Notes: generated by a model from the sequence alone, not told the origin. A DNA stretch of 64,000 nucleotides from DYJB01 sp963777165 (GCA_963777165.1 CAVZPO010000007.1:141027-205026), one strand, 5' to 3'. Shown: positions 9,251 to 18,426, counted from the stretch's first letter. A program made the numbers and translations.

Positions 9251-9596
9251 GCCTAAAATTGTCCGATTTGCCAGCCCCGAAGTGTAGGAGCTCCGTGTGC
9301 CCCTGGACAGAGGCCGTTTTGAAAGGCGCTGGCGAGCCGCACGATGAGATTGCCCCGCTCGAGGGAGCCGGTGCAAGGTAACGCCAATCGGAGGTGTAGA
9401 GGCATCGAGAGGATCGACTGGACATGGATGGCGATGCCACCTGGCGGACGAGGACGCCTGCCACGAGGTCGTCGTACGGTCGGGGCCGGGATTGCCCCGG
9501 CGGGCTGCGCGCGACTCGGAATGACGGGCAAGCGGAGGGCCGCTGTCATCTTGCCGTCGCGTGGACGAAGCCGGCCGCTCGCCGCCCCCTCCTCGC
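9251..9596 (+). other. noncoding stretch with a dispersed-repeat-like segment
   Basis: I see no gene here on either strand; the open frames have poor coding character. Bases 9490-9527 (GATTGCC, then a G/C-rich core, then GGAATGACGGG) resemble a class of short intergenic repeats found in many bacteria in which GATTGC and CAATGAC ends flank a G/C-rich core. Confidence 0.4.
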
Positions 9597-9625
9597 TTGC
9601 GGCCGTCTACAGAGTGTGGTAAGAT
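9597..9625 (+). promoter_or_regulatory. sigma70-type promoter of the nusA-infB operon
   Basis: TTGCGG (9597-9602), a 17-base spacer and TAAGAT (9620-9625), with an extended -10 TGG directly upstream. The predicted start near 9632 leaves a leader of about 95 bases. Confidence 0.65.
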
Positions 9626-9655
9626 GCCGAGTGTAGGTATTCGAGGTGGTTGTTC

Positions 9656-9680
9656 GAGAAGTGGGCGACCCCCACTTCTC
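9656..9680 (+). promoter_or_regulatory. leader hairpin upstream of nusA
   Basis: Perfect 10-bp stem (9656-9665 with 9671-9680) with a 5-base loop, inside the predicted leader and 46 bases before the nusA start. No T-run follows, so it is not an obvious terminator. It could be a pause, attenuation or mRNA-stability element. Confidence 0.5.
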
Positions 9681-9726
9681 TGCGTGTAAGGCCCCGCTAC
9701 CGACCAAGGTGTAGGAAAGATAGAGC

Positions 9727-11619
9727 ATGAAGAGCGAGTTCGCCCTGGCATTCAACGAAATCACCGAGCGTTTTGGCCTCTCGAGAGAGACGGTCATGGC
9801 GGCATTGGAGGCGGCGATGGTATCCGCCTACCGACGCTCGGTCAACGCCTCCACGGCACAGAGCGTCGAGGCGCGCGTCGACGCCGAGACCGGTGAAGTG
9901 CGCATGTTCGCCGAGAAGGAAGTCGTCGACGGCGTACAGAGCCCTCAGACCGAGGCGAGCCTGGAAGACGCGCATCGCGTGTCCCCCGAGGCCGCCTTGG
10001 GCGACATGGTTATGGTCAACTCGACGCCCGAGGACTTCGGCCGCGTGGCAGCGCAAACCGCCAAGCAGGTAATCCTGCAGCGGCTGCGCGAGGCTGAGCG
10101 CGACGCCCAGTACGAGGAGTTCGCCGACCGCGAGGGCGACATGGTGCACGGAACTGTGCACTCGATCACGCCTCAGGCGGTCACCGTCGGGCTCGGGCGC
10201 GCCGAAGCCATCCTGCCGCGCAACCAGCAGATCCCGGGCGAAGGCTTCCGGGTGCGTGACCGCATCCGGGTCTACGTGCTCGAGGTGCGCAAGTCGTCGC
10301 GCGGTCCGGTGATTGTCGTCACGCGCACCCACCCGAATATGCTGCGGCGCCTGCTCGAGATGGAGGTGCCCGAGATCAACACCGGGCTGGTGGAGATCAA
10401 GGCCATCGCCCGCGAGGCCGGCAAGCGCGCCAAGGTCGCTGTGGCGGCGCTGCGTGACGGGATCGATCCCGTAGGCGCGTGCGTCGGGCTGCGCGGCGTG
10501 CGCATCCAGTCGATCGTCCGCGACCTGAACGACGAGAAGATCGACGTCATCGAGTGGAATTCCGACTCGGCGACGTTCATCCAAAAGGCGCTCAGCCCGG
10601 CACGCGTCTCCGGCGTCTACCTGGACGAAGACCCCGAGCGCGGGCGGACCGCCCTGGTGGTCGTCCCCGAAGACCAGCTCAGCCTGGCGATCGGCCGCGC
10701 CGGCGTCAACGCCCGGCTGGCGGCGCGTCTGACCGGCTGGCGCATCGATATCAAGAGCCTGGTCGAGGCGGCGTCCAAGTCGCTCAACCGCCTGCGCACC
10801 GACCCGGTGTATGTCGACCTGGTCGAACGTTTTGCCGAGAGCCTGCCTCACATCGAAGCCATCCTGGCCAAGAAGGAAGAGGGCCGGCCGGTGACGCCGG
10901 AGGAGTACACGGCGCTGACGTCGTTCGTCGAACGCGTCCAGCGTGAGGTCGAAGCGCGGCGCGGGGCACGGCGGCTGGCGTATCTGGAGAAACTTGCCCA
11001 GGTGCGAAGCCAGATCGAGCCCACGGCCTACGACACCGCGCTCGATCTGGCCGACCTGCCCGAGCGCGTGTTCACCTCGCTCAAGGAAGCCGGCTATGAC
11101 TCGTGCGGCAAGGTGCTCGAGCAGCTCGGCATGAACGAAGACAAGATCCTCACCCTCGAAGGCTTCGGCCCGAAGGTGGTCGAGGAACTGCGCGACGTCC
11201 TGCGGTCGCATCCGTACCCGCAGCCGGAACCCGCCCCGGTGGAGGAAGCCCCGGTGGAGGAACCGGTTGCGGTCGTCGAAGCCGCAGCCGAAGGCGAGGC
11301 GGCCGCCCCGATCACCGAAGCGCTCGAAGTCGAAGGCGCCCCGATCGTGGAGGCGGAGGCCGGGGCCGTCGTCGAGGCGGTGCCCGCCGACAGCTTGGAG
11401 AAGGCCTTCCAGGCCATTGCCGAACAGATCAGTGCCGTGACCGCCGAAGGCGCGGAGGAAGAGGAAGAGTCGGACGAGTCCGCCGGCGGCAAGAAGAAGA
11501 AGGGCAAGAAGAAGAAGGGCGCCCGCACCGTTGTCTTCGACGAGGCCACCGGAGGCATGGTGGTCCAAAAGCGGAGGAAACCCGGTCGTGCCGGTGGCTG
11601 GGACGAAGGCGAGATCTAA
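9727..11619 (+). CDS. nusA: transcription termination/antitermination factor NusA, extended
   Basis: RNA polymerase-binding factor that modulates pausing, termination and antitermination. The ATG follows AGGAAAG. Domains in order: NusA N-terminal domain (residues 1-125), S1 domain starting at GDMVHGTVHSI (about 138), two KH domains (about 200-345) and a linker. A helix-hairpin-helix-like segment (LTLEGFGPKVVEEL) lies near 475. After that come about 90 residues rich in Ala, Glu, Val and Pro, then a Lys cluster (GGKKKKGKKKKG) and a conserved-looking end (TVVFDEATGGMVV). At 630 residues it is longer than typical NusA. It heads the operon with ylxR and infB, the standard bacterial arrangement. 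Confidence 0.95.
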   Translation: MKSEFALAFNEITERFGLSRETVMAALEAAMVSAYRRSVNASTAQSVEARVDAETGEVRMFAEKEVVDGVQSPQTEASLEDAHRVSPEAALGDMVMVNSTPEDFGRVAAQTAKQVILQRLREAERDAQYEEFADREGDMVHGTVHSITPQAVTVGLGRAEAILPRNQQIPGEGFRVRDRIRVYVLEVRKSSRGPVIVVTRTHPNMLRRLLEMEVPEINTGLVEIKAIAREAGKRAKVAVAALRDGIDPVGACVGLRGVRIQSIVRDLNDEKIDVIEWNSDSATFIQKALSPARVSGVYLDEDPERGRTALVVVPEDQLSLAIGRAGVNARLAARLTGWRIDIKSLVEAASKSLNRLRTDPVYVDLVERFAESLPHIEAILAKKEEGRPVTPEEYTALTSFVERVQREVEARRGARRLAYLEKLAQVRSQIEPTAYDTALDLADLPERVFTSLKEAGYDSCGKVLEQLGMNEDKILTLEGFGPKVVEELRDVLRSHPYPQPEPAPVEEAPVEEPVAVVEAAAEGEAAAPITEALEVEGAPIVEAEAGAVVEAVPADSLEKAFQAIAEQISAVTAEGAEEEEESDESAGGKKKKGKKKKGARTVVFDEATGGMVVQKRRKPGRAGGWDEGEI

Positions 11620-11656
11620 GCCTGAGTCGCGGCTCCGGCCGACCTGAGACGGCCTG

Positions 11657-11956
11657 ATGGCTGCCAAGCGTGCCCAGCCCGTCCGGCACATGCCAGTCCG
11701 CACTTGTGTGGGCTGTCGAGAAGTGCTCCCGAAGCGCGCCCTGATCCGGATCGTCCGGTCGGGCGAAAGCGTACGGGTGGACTCAACCGGCAAAGCCCCG
11801 GGGCGGGGGGCCTATCTGCACGACCGCCGGTCGTGCTGGGATGCCGGGTTGCGCGGCGCGCTCGCCCGGGCGCTGCGCACCGAATTGAGCGACGCCGATC
11901 GCCAGACACTGGCGGCGGCCATGCAGGCCTTGCCTGACGATGGGCAGGCAGCGTGA
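11657..11956 (+). CDS. ylxR: YlxR family (DUF448) RNA-binding protein
   Basis: Small basic protein of 99 residues lying between nusA and infB, the position typical of ylxR. Family hallmarks are visible: RTCVGCREVLPKRALIRIVR at residues 15-34 and the GKAPGRGAYLH motif near 49-59. YlxR proteins have a basic cleft thought to bind RNA, and in some species they affect transcription or RNase P activity; the role here is not known. It starts at ATG 11657, 37 bases after nusA. The N-terminus is slightly longer than in some relatives. Confidence 0.9.
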   Translation: MAAKRAQPVRHMPVRTCVGCREVLPKRALIRIVRSGESVRVDSTGKAPGRGAYLHDRRSCWDAGLRGALARALRTELSDADRQTLAAAMQALPDDGQAA

Positions 11957-12059
11957 ATCGGGCGAGAACATTCGTGGGTAGGGCACCGAGCGCATCCCCG
12001 CGCTAGACCGCGCGCCGGCCGCTGCTCGCCGCCCGCCCCGGATGGACCGGGAGGTCGGT

Positions 12060-13850
12060 ATGAGCGAGCAAGAGCGCAAGGTCCTGGAAGTCCCCGCATC
12101 CCTGACGGTGCGCGACCTGGCTGATCGCCTGAAGGCGAGCCCGATCGACGTCATCAAGAAGCTGATGCTCAACGGCGTGATGGCCAACATCAATCAGCAG
12201 ATCGACTACGACACGGCCGCCATTGTGATGGAGGAATTCGGCTACGAGGCGCAGCCGATGGAGGCGCCCAAGCCCGACGCCGGCGAGGAGCAGGCTGCCA
12301 TGTCCGGCTGGCGGCGGTTGATCGGGGATGAAGACCCGCAGTCGCTGGTCACGCGTCCGCCGGTCGTCGCCATCCTCGGCCACGTCGACCACGGCAAGAC
12401 GTCGCTGCTGGATGCGATTCGCAAGACCAACGTCGCCGAAGGCGAGGCGGGCGGGATTACCCAGCACATCGGTGCCTACCAGGTTCGTCACAAGGAGCGC
12501 CTCATCACTTTCCTGGATACCCCGGGACACGCCGCCTTCACAGCCATGCGCGCCCGTGGCGCCCAGGGGGCCGATGTCGCCATCCTGGTGGTCGCGGCAG
12601 ACGACGGCGTCATGCCGCAGACCCGCGAGGCGCTGGCGCACATCAAGGCGGCGCGCGTTCCGGTGCTGGTCGCCCTGAACAAGATCGACCGCCCGAACGC
12701 CAACCCCGAACGCGTCAAGCAGGAGCTGTCCGACGCCGGGCTGACGACCGACGAGTGGGGCGGCGAGACCATGGTCGTGCCCGTCTCGGCCAAGCAGGGC
12801 ACCGGCTTGCCGGACCTGCTGGAGGCCATCGTGCTGACCGCCGACTCGACCGAGATCAAGGCCAATCCCAAGGGCAAGGTTCTGGGGACGGTGATCGAGG
12901 CGGAGCTCGACCGGACTCGCGGACCGGTGGCCACACTGCTGGTGCAGAACGGCACCTTGCGCGTCGGCGATGTTGTCATCGCCGGCAAGGCGCTGGGCAA
13001 AGTGCGCGCCATGTTCGACTATTTGGGCAAACCGATCCAGCAGGCGACGCCGTCGACGCCGGTGGCGGTCACCGGTCTGTCGGACGTCCCGAAGGCCGGC
13101 GAACTCTTCACCCTGGCTGCCTCCGAGAAGGAAGCCCGTGCGCAGGTGGCCGAACGCCAAGCCGGGGCGCTCACGCCGGAGAAGAAGTCCGTTGCCCTGA
13201 CCCTGGATCAGGTTTTTGCGGCCATCCAGGCGGGGAAGGCCCAGGAGCTGCGCCTGATCGTCAAGGCCGATGTGCAAGGTTCGCTCGAACCGATCGTTTC
13301 CTCCCTGTCCGGCCTGACCGCCGGCGCTATCAAGGTCAACATCCTGCACGCCGCCACGGGCAACATCGGCAATGACGATGTGATGCTGGCCGCGGCGTCC
13401 GAAGCGATCCTGATCGGCTTCAGTGTCATGGCCGACCCGTCGGCGCGCCGCCTGGCGGAGGCCGAAGGCGTCGACATCCGGACCTACGACATCATCTACC
13501 GCCTGACCGAGGACATCGACAAGGCGCTCAAGGGGATGCTGGCGCCGGAGGTGCACAAGGTGATCGTCGGGCGGGCGGAGGTCCGCGCCGTGTTCCGCAT
13601 CCCCAAGCTCGGCAACATCGCCGGGTGCCTGGTGGTGGAAGGCGACATGAAGCGCAGCGCCCGCTGCCGGATCCTGCGCACCGGCGCCGAGATCTACGAC
13701 GGGCCGATCACTTCGCTGAAGCATGAGAAGGAAGACGAGCGCGAAATCCACGCCGGCTTTGAATGCGGCATTGGCATCAAGGGCTTCACCGAATTCCTGG
13801 CCGGCGACGTGCTCGAGTGCTACGCCGAGGAACAGGTCAGCGCCAGCTGA
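12060..13850 (+). CDS. infB: translation initiation factor IF-2
   Basis: GTPase that brings initiator tRNA to the 30S subunit; 596 residues, the short form lacking the long N-terminal extension of enterobacteria. The start ATG at 12060 is preferred because GGGAGG lies just upstream; another ATG at 12042 lacks this. After an IF2-N domain (VPASLTVRDLADRLKAS) come the G motifs GHVDHGKT (near residue 107), GITQHIGAY, DTPGH, NKID and SAK, then domain II (KGKVLGTVIEAELD), domain III and a C-terminal domain. It lies between ylxR and rbfA, as in many bacteria. Confidence 0.97.
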   Translation: MSEQERKVLEVPASLTVRDLADRLKASPIDVIKKLMLNGVMANINQQIDYDTAAIVMEEFGYEAQPMEAPKPDAGEEQAAMSGWRRLIGDEDPQSLVTRPPVVAILGHVDHGKTSLLDAIRKTNVAEGEAGGITQHIGAYQVRHKERLITFLDTPGHAAFTAMRARGAQGADVAILVVAADDGVMPQTREALAHIKAARVPVLVALNKIDRPNANPERVKQELSDAGLTTDEWGGETMVVPVSAKQGTGLPDLLEAIVLTADSTEIKANPKGKVLGTVIEAELDRTRGPVATLLVQNGTLRVGDVVIAGKALGKVRAMFDYLGKPIQQATPSTPVAVTGLSDVPKAGELFTLAASEKEARAQVAERQAGALTPEKKSVALTLDQVFAAIQAGKAQELRLIVKADVQGSLEPIVSSLSGLTAGAIKVNILHAATGNIGNDDVMLAAASEAILIGFSVMADPSARRLAEAEGVDIRTYDIIYRLTEDIDKALKGMLAPEVHKVIVGRAEVRAVFRIPKLGNIAGCLVVEGDMKRSARCRILRTGAEIYDGPITSLKHEKEDEREIHAGFECGIGIKGFTEFLAGDVLECYAEEQVSAS

Positions 13851-13857
13851 GGCGCGC

Positions 13858-14238
13858 ATGCCCACCGATACACGCGTCCGAAGGGTGGCGGAGCGCATCC
13901 GCAATGACCTGGCCGAGGTGCTCCAACGCAGCGCCTCCGATCCGCGTCTGGAGGGCCTGACGGTCACCGACGTCGAGGTGGACCGAGAGCTGGCTTTCGC
14001 CACGATCTTCGTCACCGCACTGGAGGGGGAGCAGCGCCGCGCGGAGATCCTCGAGGGTCTGCGGCACGCCTCCGGGTTCCTGCGGACCGCCCTGGCGCAG
14101 CGCATCCCCCTTCGGGCGTTTCCCCAACTCCGATTCCGCTGGGACGAGTCCTTCGAGCAGGGGACGCGCATCGACGCTTTACTGAAGACGCTGCATGACG
14201 AGGAACGGAAGACGGATGGCGGGGCTGCCGAAGGCTGA
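13858..14238 (+). CDS. rbfA: ribosome-binding factor A
   Basis: 126-residue 30S maturation factor with a KH-like fold. Recognised by TRVRRVAERIRNDLAEVL at the start, DPRLEGLTVTDVEV in the middle and the end segment FRWDESFEQGTRIDALL (residues 95-111), all standard for RbfA, and by its place after infB. The ATG is seven bases after the infB stop. Its last 23 bases overlap the start of the next gene in another frame, so translation is probably coupled. Confidence 0.93.
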   Translation: MPTDTRVRRVAERIRNDLAEVLQRSASDPRLEGLTVTDVEVDRELAFATIFVTALEGEQRRAEILEGLRHASGFLRTALAQRIPLRAFPQLRFRWDESFEQGTRIDALLKTLHDEERKTDGGAAEG

Positions 14239-15179
14239 GGTCGCACGCGCTCGCCGGCGGTTGGCGGCGGCGAAGCGTGTGGCCGTCGTCTCGCATGAGC
14301 GCCCGGACGGCGACGCCGTCGGCTCCGTCCTGGCCATGGCTCTGAGCCTGCGGCTGAGGGGCCGATCGGCGGAGGCGGTCCTCTCGGACGGACTTCCGGG
14401 GCGCTATCGGTTCCTCCCTGGCGCCGCGTCCGTTCGCCGCGACATCCCCGCCGGTGTCGATCTGGTCGTGACCGTCGATTGCTCAACCCTGGACCGCCTG
14501 GGCCCACCTCGCCGGGGACCTGCCGGTCATCAACATCGACCACCACGCCACGAATACCCTGTTCGGCGAGATCAACCTGATCGATCCGCAGGCCTCGGCC
14601 ACGTCCGAGCTGCTCTTCGACCTTGCGCCTCACCTGCGGCTGCCGATCGATGCCGACGTGGCCACCAATCTGCTCGCCGGCATCGTGACCGACACCATCG
14701 GGTTCCGCACGGCGAGCACGACGCCGCGCGTGCTGCAGGTGGCCGCCGATTTGATGACCCGCGGCGCGGCGTTGACCGAAGTCTACGATCGGGCGCTCAA
14801 CCAACACAGCCTGGCTGCCCTGCGCTATTGGTCGCATGGGCTGGCCCGACTCGAGGCACGCGGCGGACTGGTCTGGTGCGCGCTGACCCTCGAAGACCGT
14901 CGTGCGGCCGAGTACCGCGGCAATGACGACGCTGACCTGATCAACCTCCTGGGCACGATCGACGACGCCCGAGTGGCCCTCATTCTCGTGGAACAGTCGG
15001 ACGGTCGTACCAAGGTCAGTTGGCGTTGCCGCGAGGGATTCAGCGTAGCCCGCGTGGCGGAGCAGTTTGGCGGAGGCGGCCACGACCTTGCCGCCGGCGC
15101 GATGATCTCCGGGGACCGGGCGCAAGTGGAACAGGCTGTCCTGGCCGCCACCCTGGCAGCCCTCGAGGCGGCCGGGTGA
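14216..15179 (+). CDS. nrnA: DHH/DHHA1 phosphoesterase, NrnA-like (frameshifted)
   Basis: Probable nanoRNase/pAp phosphatase that degrades very short oligonucleotides. The N-terminal part has the metal motif HERPDGDAVGS; the frame is lost near 14501-14508 (GGGCCC run, consistent with one extra base). The next frame continues with VINIDHHATNTLFGEI, the DHH motif, and ends with the DHHA1 signature FGGGGHDLAAGA. The break falls exactly where the protein should continue, so an assembly or sequencing error is likely. Its TGA overlaps the GTG of truB (GTGA). The order rbfA-nrnA-truB-ribF is common in Gram-positive and related phyla, supporting the assignment. Confidence 0.87.
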
Positions 15180-16060
15180 CGAAGGACTTCGGGGTGATCC
15201 TGGTGGACAAGCCGATCGGGCCGACCTCGCACCGCGTGGTCCATCTGATCCGGCAGGGCACGGGGATCCGCAAGGTCGGGCACGCCGGGACGCTCGACCC
15301 CCGCGCCTCCGGCCTGCTGGTTCTTTGCCTGGGTGCCGCCACTCGATTGAGCGAGTACATATCGACCTCGTCCAAATGTTACGAGGCCGTTATTCGCTTC
15401 GGCGCGGCGACGCGCACCTACGACGGGGACGGCGAGGTCACGCGCCGCTCGACGGACATTCCGTCACGCGAGCAAGTCGAGGTGGCTCTCCCGGCCTTCA
15501 CCGGGGCGATCCAGCAGGTCCCGCCGCCCTTCAGCGCCGTCAAGGTTTCCGGGCAGCGCGCCTATGATCTGGCCCGCTCTGGGAAAGAAGTCGACCTCGG
15601 CCCGCGCACTATTACCATCCATGCGCTTCGCGTGCGGGAGTATCAACCTCCCGACCTGGCATTGGAGGTCGAGTGCTCCGCCGGGACCTACATCCGCTCC
15701 CTGGCCCATGACCTGGGCGACCAGCTTGGCTGCGGGGCGTATCTGGCGGCCCTGCGCCGGACGAAGGCCGGTCCGTTCCTCCTCACCCAGGCGGTGACAC
15801 TCGACCGGCTGGAGCAATCCTTCGTCGACGGCTCCTGGACCGAATTCGTCCGGCCGCCGACCGATGCGCTGCCCGCGTTTGCCCGGGTCGACCTGGAGGC
15901 AGACCAGGTGGATCGAATCCGGCTCGGCCACAGCGTCCCGGCGCCTTTGGGCGCCGAGGGACTGGCCTGCGCCCTCGATCCTCTGGGCACGCTGATCGCC
16001 ATCCTCGAGGCGACCGCGGACGGGCAGCAGTGGCACCCGTGCAAGGTCTTTGTGGAGTAG
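15176..16060 (+). CDS. truB: tRNA pseudouridine(55) synthase TruB
   Basis: Makes pseudouridine 55 in the T loop of tRNAs. The 294-residue reading starts at GTG 15176, which overlaps the previous stop; the first residues (GVILVDKPIGPTSH) match the usual TruB N-terminus, so this start is well supported. The catalytic Asp is Asp41 in GHAGTLDPRASG. Further family motifs include VPPPFSAVKVSGQRAYDLAR and CSAGTYIRSLAHDLG. The C-terminal extension after about residue 225 resembles the small TruB C-terminal domain. Followed by ribF, as expected. Confidence 0.95.
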   Translation: MTKDFGVILVDKPIGPTSHRVVHLIRQGTGIRKVGHAGTLDPRASGLLVLCLGAATRLSEYISTSSKCYEAVIRFGAATRTYDGDGEVTRRSTDIPSREQVEVALPAFTGAIQQVPPPFSAVKVSGQRAYDLARSGKEVDLGPRTITIHALRVREYQPPDLALEVECSAGTYIRSLAHDLGDQLGCGAYLAALRRTKAGPFLLTQAVTLDRLEQSFVDGSWTEFVRPPTDALPAFARVDLEADQVDRIRLGHSVPAPLGAEGLACALDPLGTLIAILEATADGQQWHPCKVFVE

Positions 16061-16064
16061 GCGC

Positions 16065-17009
16065 TTGACTCCGCGTCACGCTACACTCGAGGAGCTCCAT
16101 CTTCCGGCCAGCGTGTTGACCATCGGGTCGTTTGACGGCGTGCACCGCGGGCATCAGGCGTTGATCGGGGCGATGGTGGAGGACGCACGCCGTCTCGGGC
16201 ATCCGGCGATCGTCCTGACCTTTTTCCCTCACCCGTCGGTCGTGCTTCGCGGCCGTCGGCCGTCGTTCTACATCATGACCCCGGAAGAGAAGGCCGCCGC
16301 GCTTGCCGCCCTGGGAGTTGACGTCGTCGTCACGCAGCATTTCGATCAAGCGATGGCCCACATCCCGGCCAGCGACTTCCTTTCCCTGCTTCAGCGGCAC
16401 CTGGGGTTCAAGGGCTTATGGGTGGGGGAGGACTTCGCTTTGGGCCACCGCCGCGAAGGCAACCGGCTGTTCCTGGAGAAGGCCAGCCGCGAGTACGGCT
16501 ATGAGCTGCACGTCGTCCCTCCGTTCCTGATGGGCGGCGAGGTAGTCAGTTCGACCCGAGTGCGGGAGGCGCTGCGCTCCGGCGATGTCGCCCGCGCCGC
16601 ATCGTATCTCGGCCGGCCGTTCTCGCTGCCGGGGAAGGTCGTGCGCGGCGCCGGCCGCGGTCGCCGCCTGGGGTTCCCGACGGCCAACCTGGAGTTCTGG
16701 GACGAGCGCGCCTATCCCGGCGTCGGCGTCTACGCGTGCTGGGTGGCCGTGGGCGGCGATCGCTTTGCGGCGGTCACCAACATCGGGCTGCGCCCGACGT
16801 TCGAGGCCGATGCCCAGCGCCCGGTGATCGAAGCCCATCTGCTCGATGCAGACATCGACCTGTACGACCGGGAGATCACGCTGGTCTTCGTCGAACGACT
16901 GCGCGACGAGCGCCGGTTTGAAGGGCCGGAGGCCCTGCGCGAGCAGATCCATCGCGACATCGCCCGCGCCCGCGGCCTGTTAGAGTCCGGGGATGGGGAG
17001 CATGCCTGA
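16065..17009 (+). CDS. ribF: bifunctional riboflavin kinase / FAD synthetase
   Basis: Converts riboflavin to FMN and then FAD. No ATG is available near the start. TTG 16065 with GGAG upstream is preferred; TTG 16050 is the alternative and would overlap truB. The N-terminal nucleotidyltransferase domain has TIGSFDGVHRGHQAL and GEVVSSTRVREAL; the C-terminal kinase domain has GRRLGFPTANLE and VTNIGLRPTF. Length of 314 residues is typical. The last 17 bases overlap thyX. FAD supply next to FAD-dependent ThyX is a tidy pairing but may be coincidence. Confidence 0.93.
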   Translation: MTPRHATLEELHLPASVLTIGSFDGVHRGHQALIGAMVEDARRLGHPAIVLTFFPHPSVVLRGRRPSFYIMTPEEKAAALAALGVDVVVTQHFDQAMAHIPASDFLSLLQRHLGFKGLWVGEDFALGHRREGNRLFLEKASREYGYELHVVPPFLMGGEVVSSTRVREALRSGDVARAASYLGRPFSLPGKVVRGAGRGRRLGFPTANLEFWDERAYPGVGVYACWVAVGGDRFAAVTNIGLRPTFEADAQRPVIEAHLLDADIDLYDREITLVFVERLRDERRFEGPEALREQIHRDIARARGLLESGDGEHA

Positions 17010-18426
17010 TCGTTTCCCGCGCGAGGTCTACCTGCTGACGGCGCGGCAGCTCTCCCCGGAGACAATCGCCGTCACTTTCGCCAAGACCTCGCGCTCGCCG
17101 CAGTCGTTCCGCCAGATCGCCGCCGAGCTTTCGGACGAGGCTTCGGCCGAATTCCATGAGAAATGGGTCGTCGGCTACGGACATGCGTCCGTGGCCGAGC
17201 ACGCCGTCCTGCACCTGGCGTTTGAGAACTTATCCCGGCTGGCGGTTGAGACGATCGAATCCAACCGGCTGGCGTCCTACACCGAGAAATCCACCCGCTA
17301 TCAGACGTGGGATCCGGAAGGTTTCCACGTGCCGTCGGAGCTGACCGGCACGCCGCATGCGTCCGCTTACCGGCGGACGTGCGAGATGCTCTTCTCGGTC
17401 TACAGGGACTCCCTCGAGCGAGTGGCGTCCGTCGTGCGCCGGTCGACGCCGCGGCGTGACTCGGAGAGTGACGAACGCTGGGATAGCCGCATCCGCTCGC
17501 GCTACGTCGATGCCTGCCGCTACTTGCTGCCGGCGGCCTCGCTGGCCAACGTGGGCATGACGGCCAACGCCAGGGTGCTGGAGCACGCACTGCACAAGAT
17601 GCTCTCGAGCCGTCTGGCCGAAGTGCGCGCCGTGGGAGCCGAGGTCAAAGCGGTTGCGGTGCGCGAGGTGCCGACGCTGCTCAAACACGTCAACCCGTCG
17701 CCCTACCTGCAGGAGGCGGAGAACGATCTGATGCAGGCAGTGGCGACATTCCCCATGTCCGATGTGGCGGATTGGCTGAAGCTGACGGCGGAGGACCCGC
17801 AGGGCGAGCTGCGCGTCCTGGCGTCGGCGCTCTACCCTCACAGCCTGGCCGGGATCGAGGCCCTCGAAGCCTACGTCGGCGGATTGGACGCCCACGGACG
17901 TCGCGAGCTTGCGACCGCACTGCTCGGCAAGATGGGCCGTTTCGACGCGCCGCTCCGAGCGCTCGAGCATCAGACGTTTTCGGCCGAGGTCGTGCTCGAT
18001 CAGGGAGCCTATTTCGAGCTCAAACGTCATCGCCTGATGACGCAAACGCCGCAGCGGCTGTCGGCCGAACTCGGGTATGCGGTCCCGCGCCTCTTTGCCG
18101 AGGCGGGTTTCGAGCCCGCGTATCGTGCCGCCATGGAGTCGGCCGCCGGGACCTACCGCGAACTTGCGGCCTGGAACCCCGAGGTGGCCGCCTACGTCGT
18201 CCCGAACGGATTCAACCGCCGCGTCCTGATGACCTTCAATCTGCGCCAGGCCTACCACCTGATCGAATTGCGCTCGGCAGCCAACGCCCACTTCGCCATG
18301 CGGCGTGTGGCGCTGCGCCTGGCGGACGAGATCCGCCGCGCCTCACCGCTGCTCGCCACGTGGTTCCGACTCCCGGACGGGACCAACTGGCGTCAGGTCG
18401 AGGCCGAGCACTTCGTCAGCACTTGA
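16993..18426 (+). CDS. thyX: tandem ThyX-domain protein (FAD-dependent thymidylate synthase-like)
   Basis: 477-residue protein made of two ThyX-like halves, about twice the length of ordinary ThyX. ThyX makes dTMP from dUMP using FAD and methylene-tetrahydrofolate. The first half has SNRLASYTEKS at residues 90-100, which keeps the spacing of the RHRX7S signature and its Ser but has Ser-Asn in place of Arg-His. The second half has RHR at 345-347 but Arg where the Ser should be. The signature is therefore divided between halves. Other ThyX features, such as WVVGYGHASVAEHA, are clear. It could be an active pseudo-dimer or a diverged paralogue. No thyA is seen. Confidence 0.8.
   Translation: MGSMPDRFPREVYLLTARQLSPETIAVTFAKTSRSPQSFRQIAAELSDEASAEFHEKWVVGYGHASVAEHAVLHLAFENLSRLAVETIESNRLASYTEKSTRYQTWDPEGFHVPSELTGTPHASAYRRTCEMLFSVYRDSLERVASVVRRSTPRRDSESDERWDSRIRSRYVDACRYLLPAASLANVGMTANARVLEHALHKMLSSRLAEVRAVGAEVKAVAVREVPTLLKHVNPSPYLQEAENDLMQAVATFPMSDVADWLKLTAEDPQGELRVLASALYPHSLAGIEALEAYVGGLDAHGRRELATALLGKMGRFDAPLRALEHQTFSAEVVLDQGAYFELKRHRLMTQTPQRLSAELGYAVPRLFAEAGFEPAYRAAMESAAGTYRELAAWNPEVAAYVVPNGFNRRVLMTFNLRQAYHLIELRSAANAHFAMRRVALRLADEIRRASPLLATWFRLPDGTNWRQVEAEHFVST

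Noticed and set aside
9697..11793. Long minus-strand frame opposite nusA
   Set aside because: Shadow of nusA, which has full domain support on the plus strand.
12003..15125. Minus-strand open frame of over 1,000 codons
   Set aside because: Antisense to infB, rbfA and nrnA. High G+C leaves few stop codons in this frame, and its His/Arg/Gly-rich composition mirrors the real genes.
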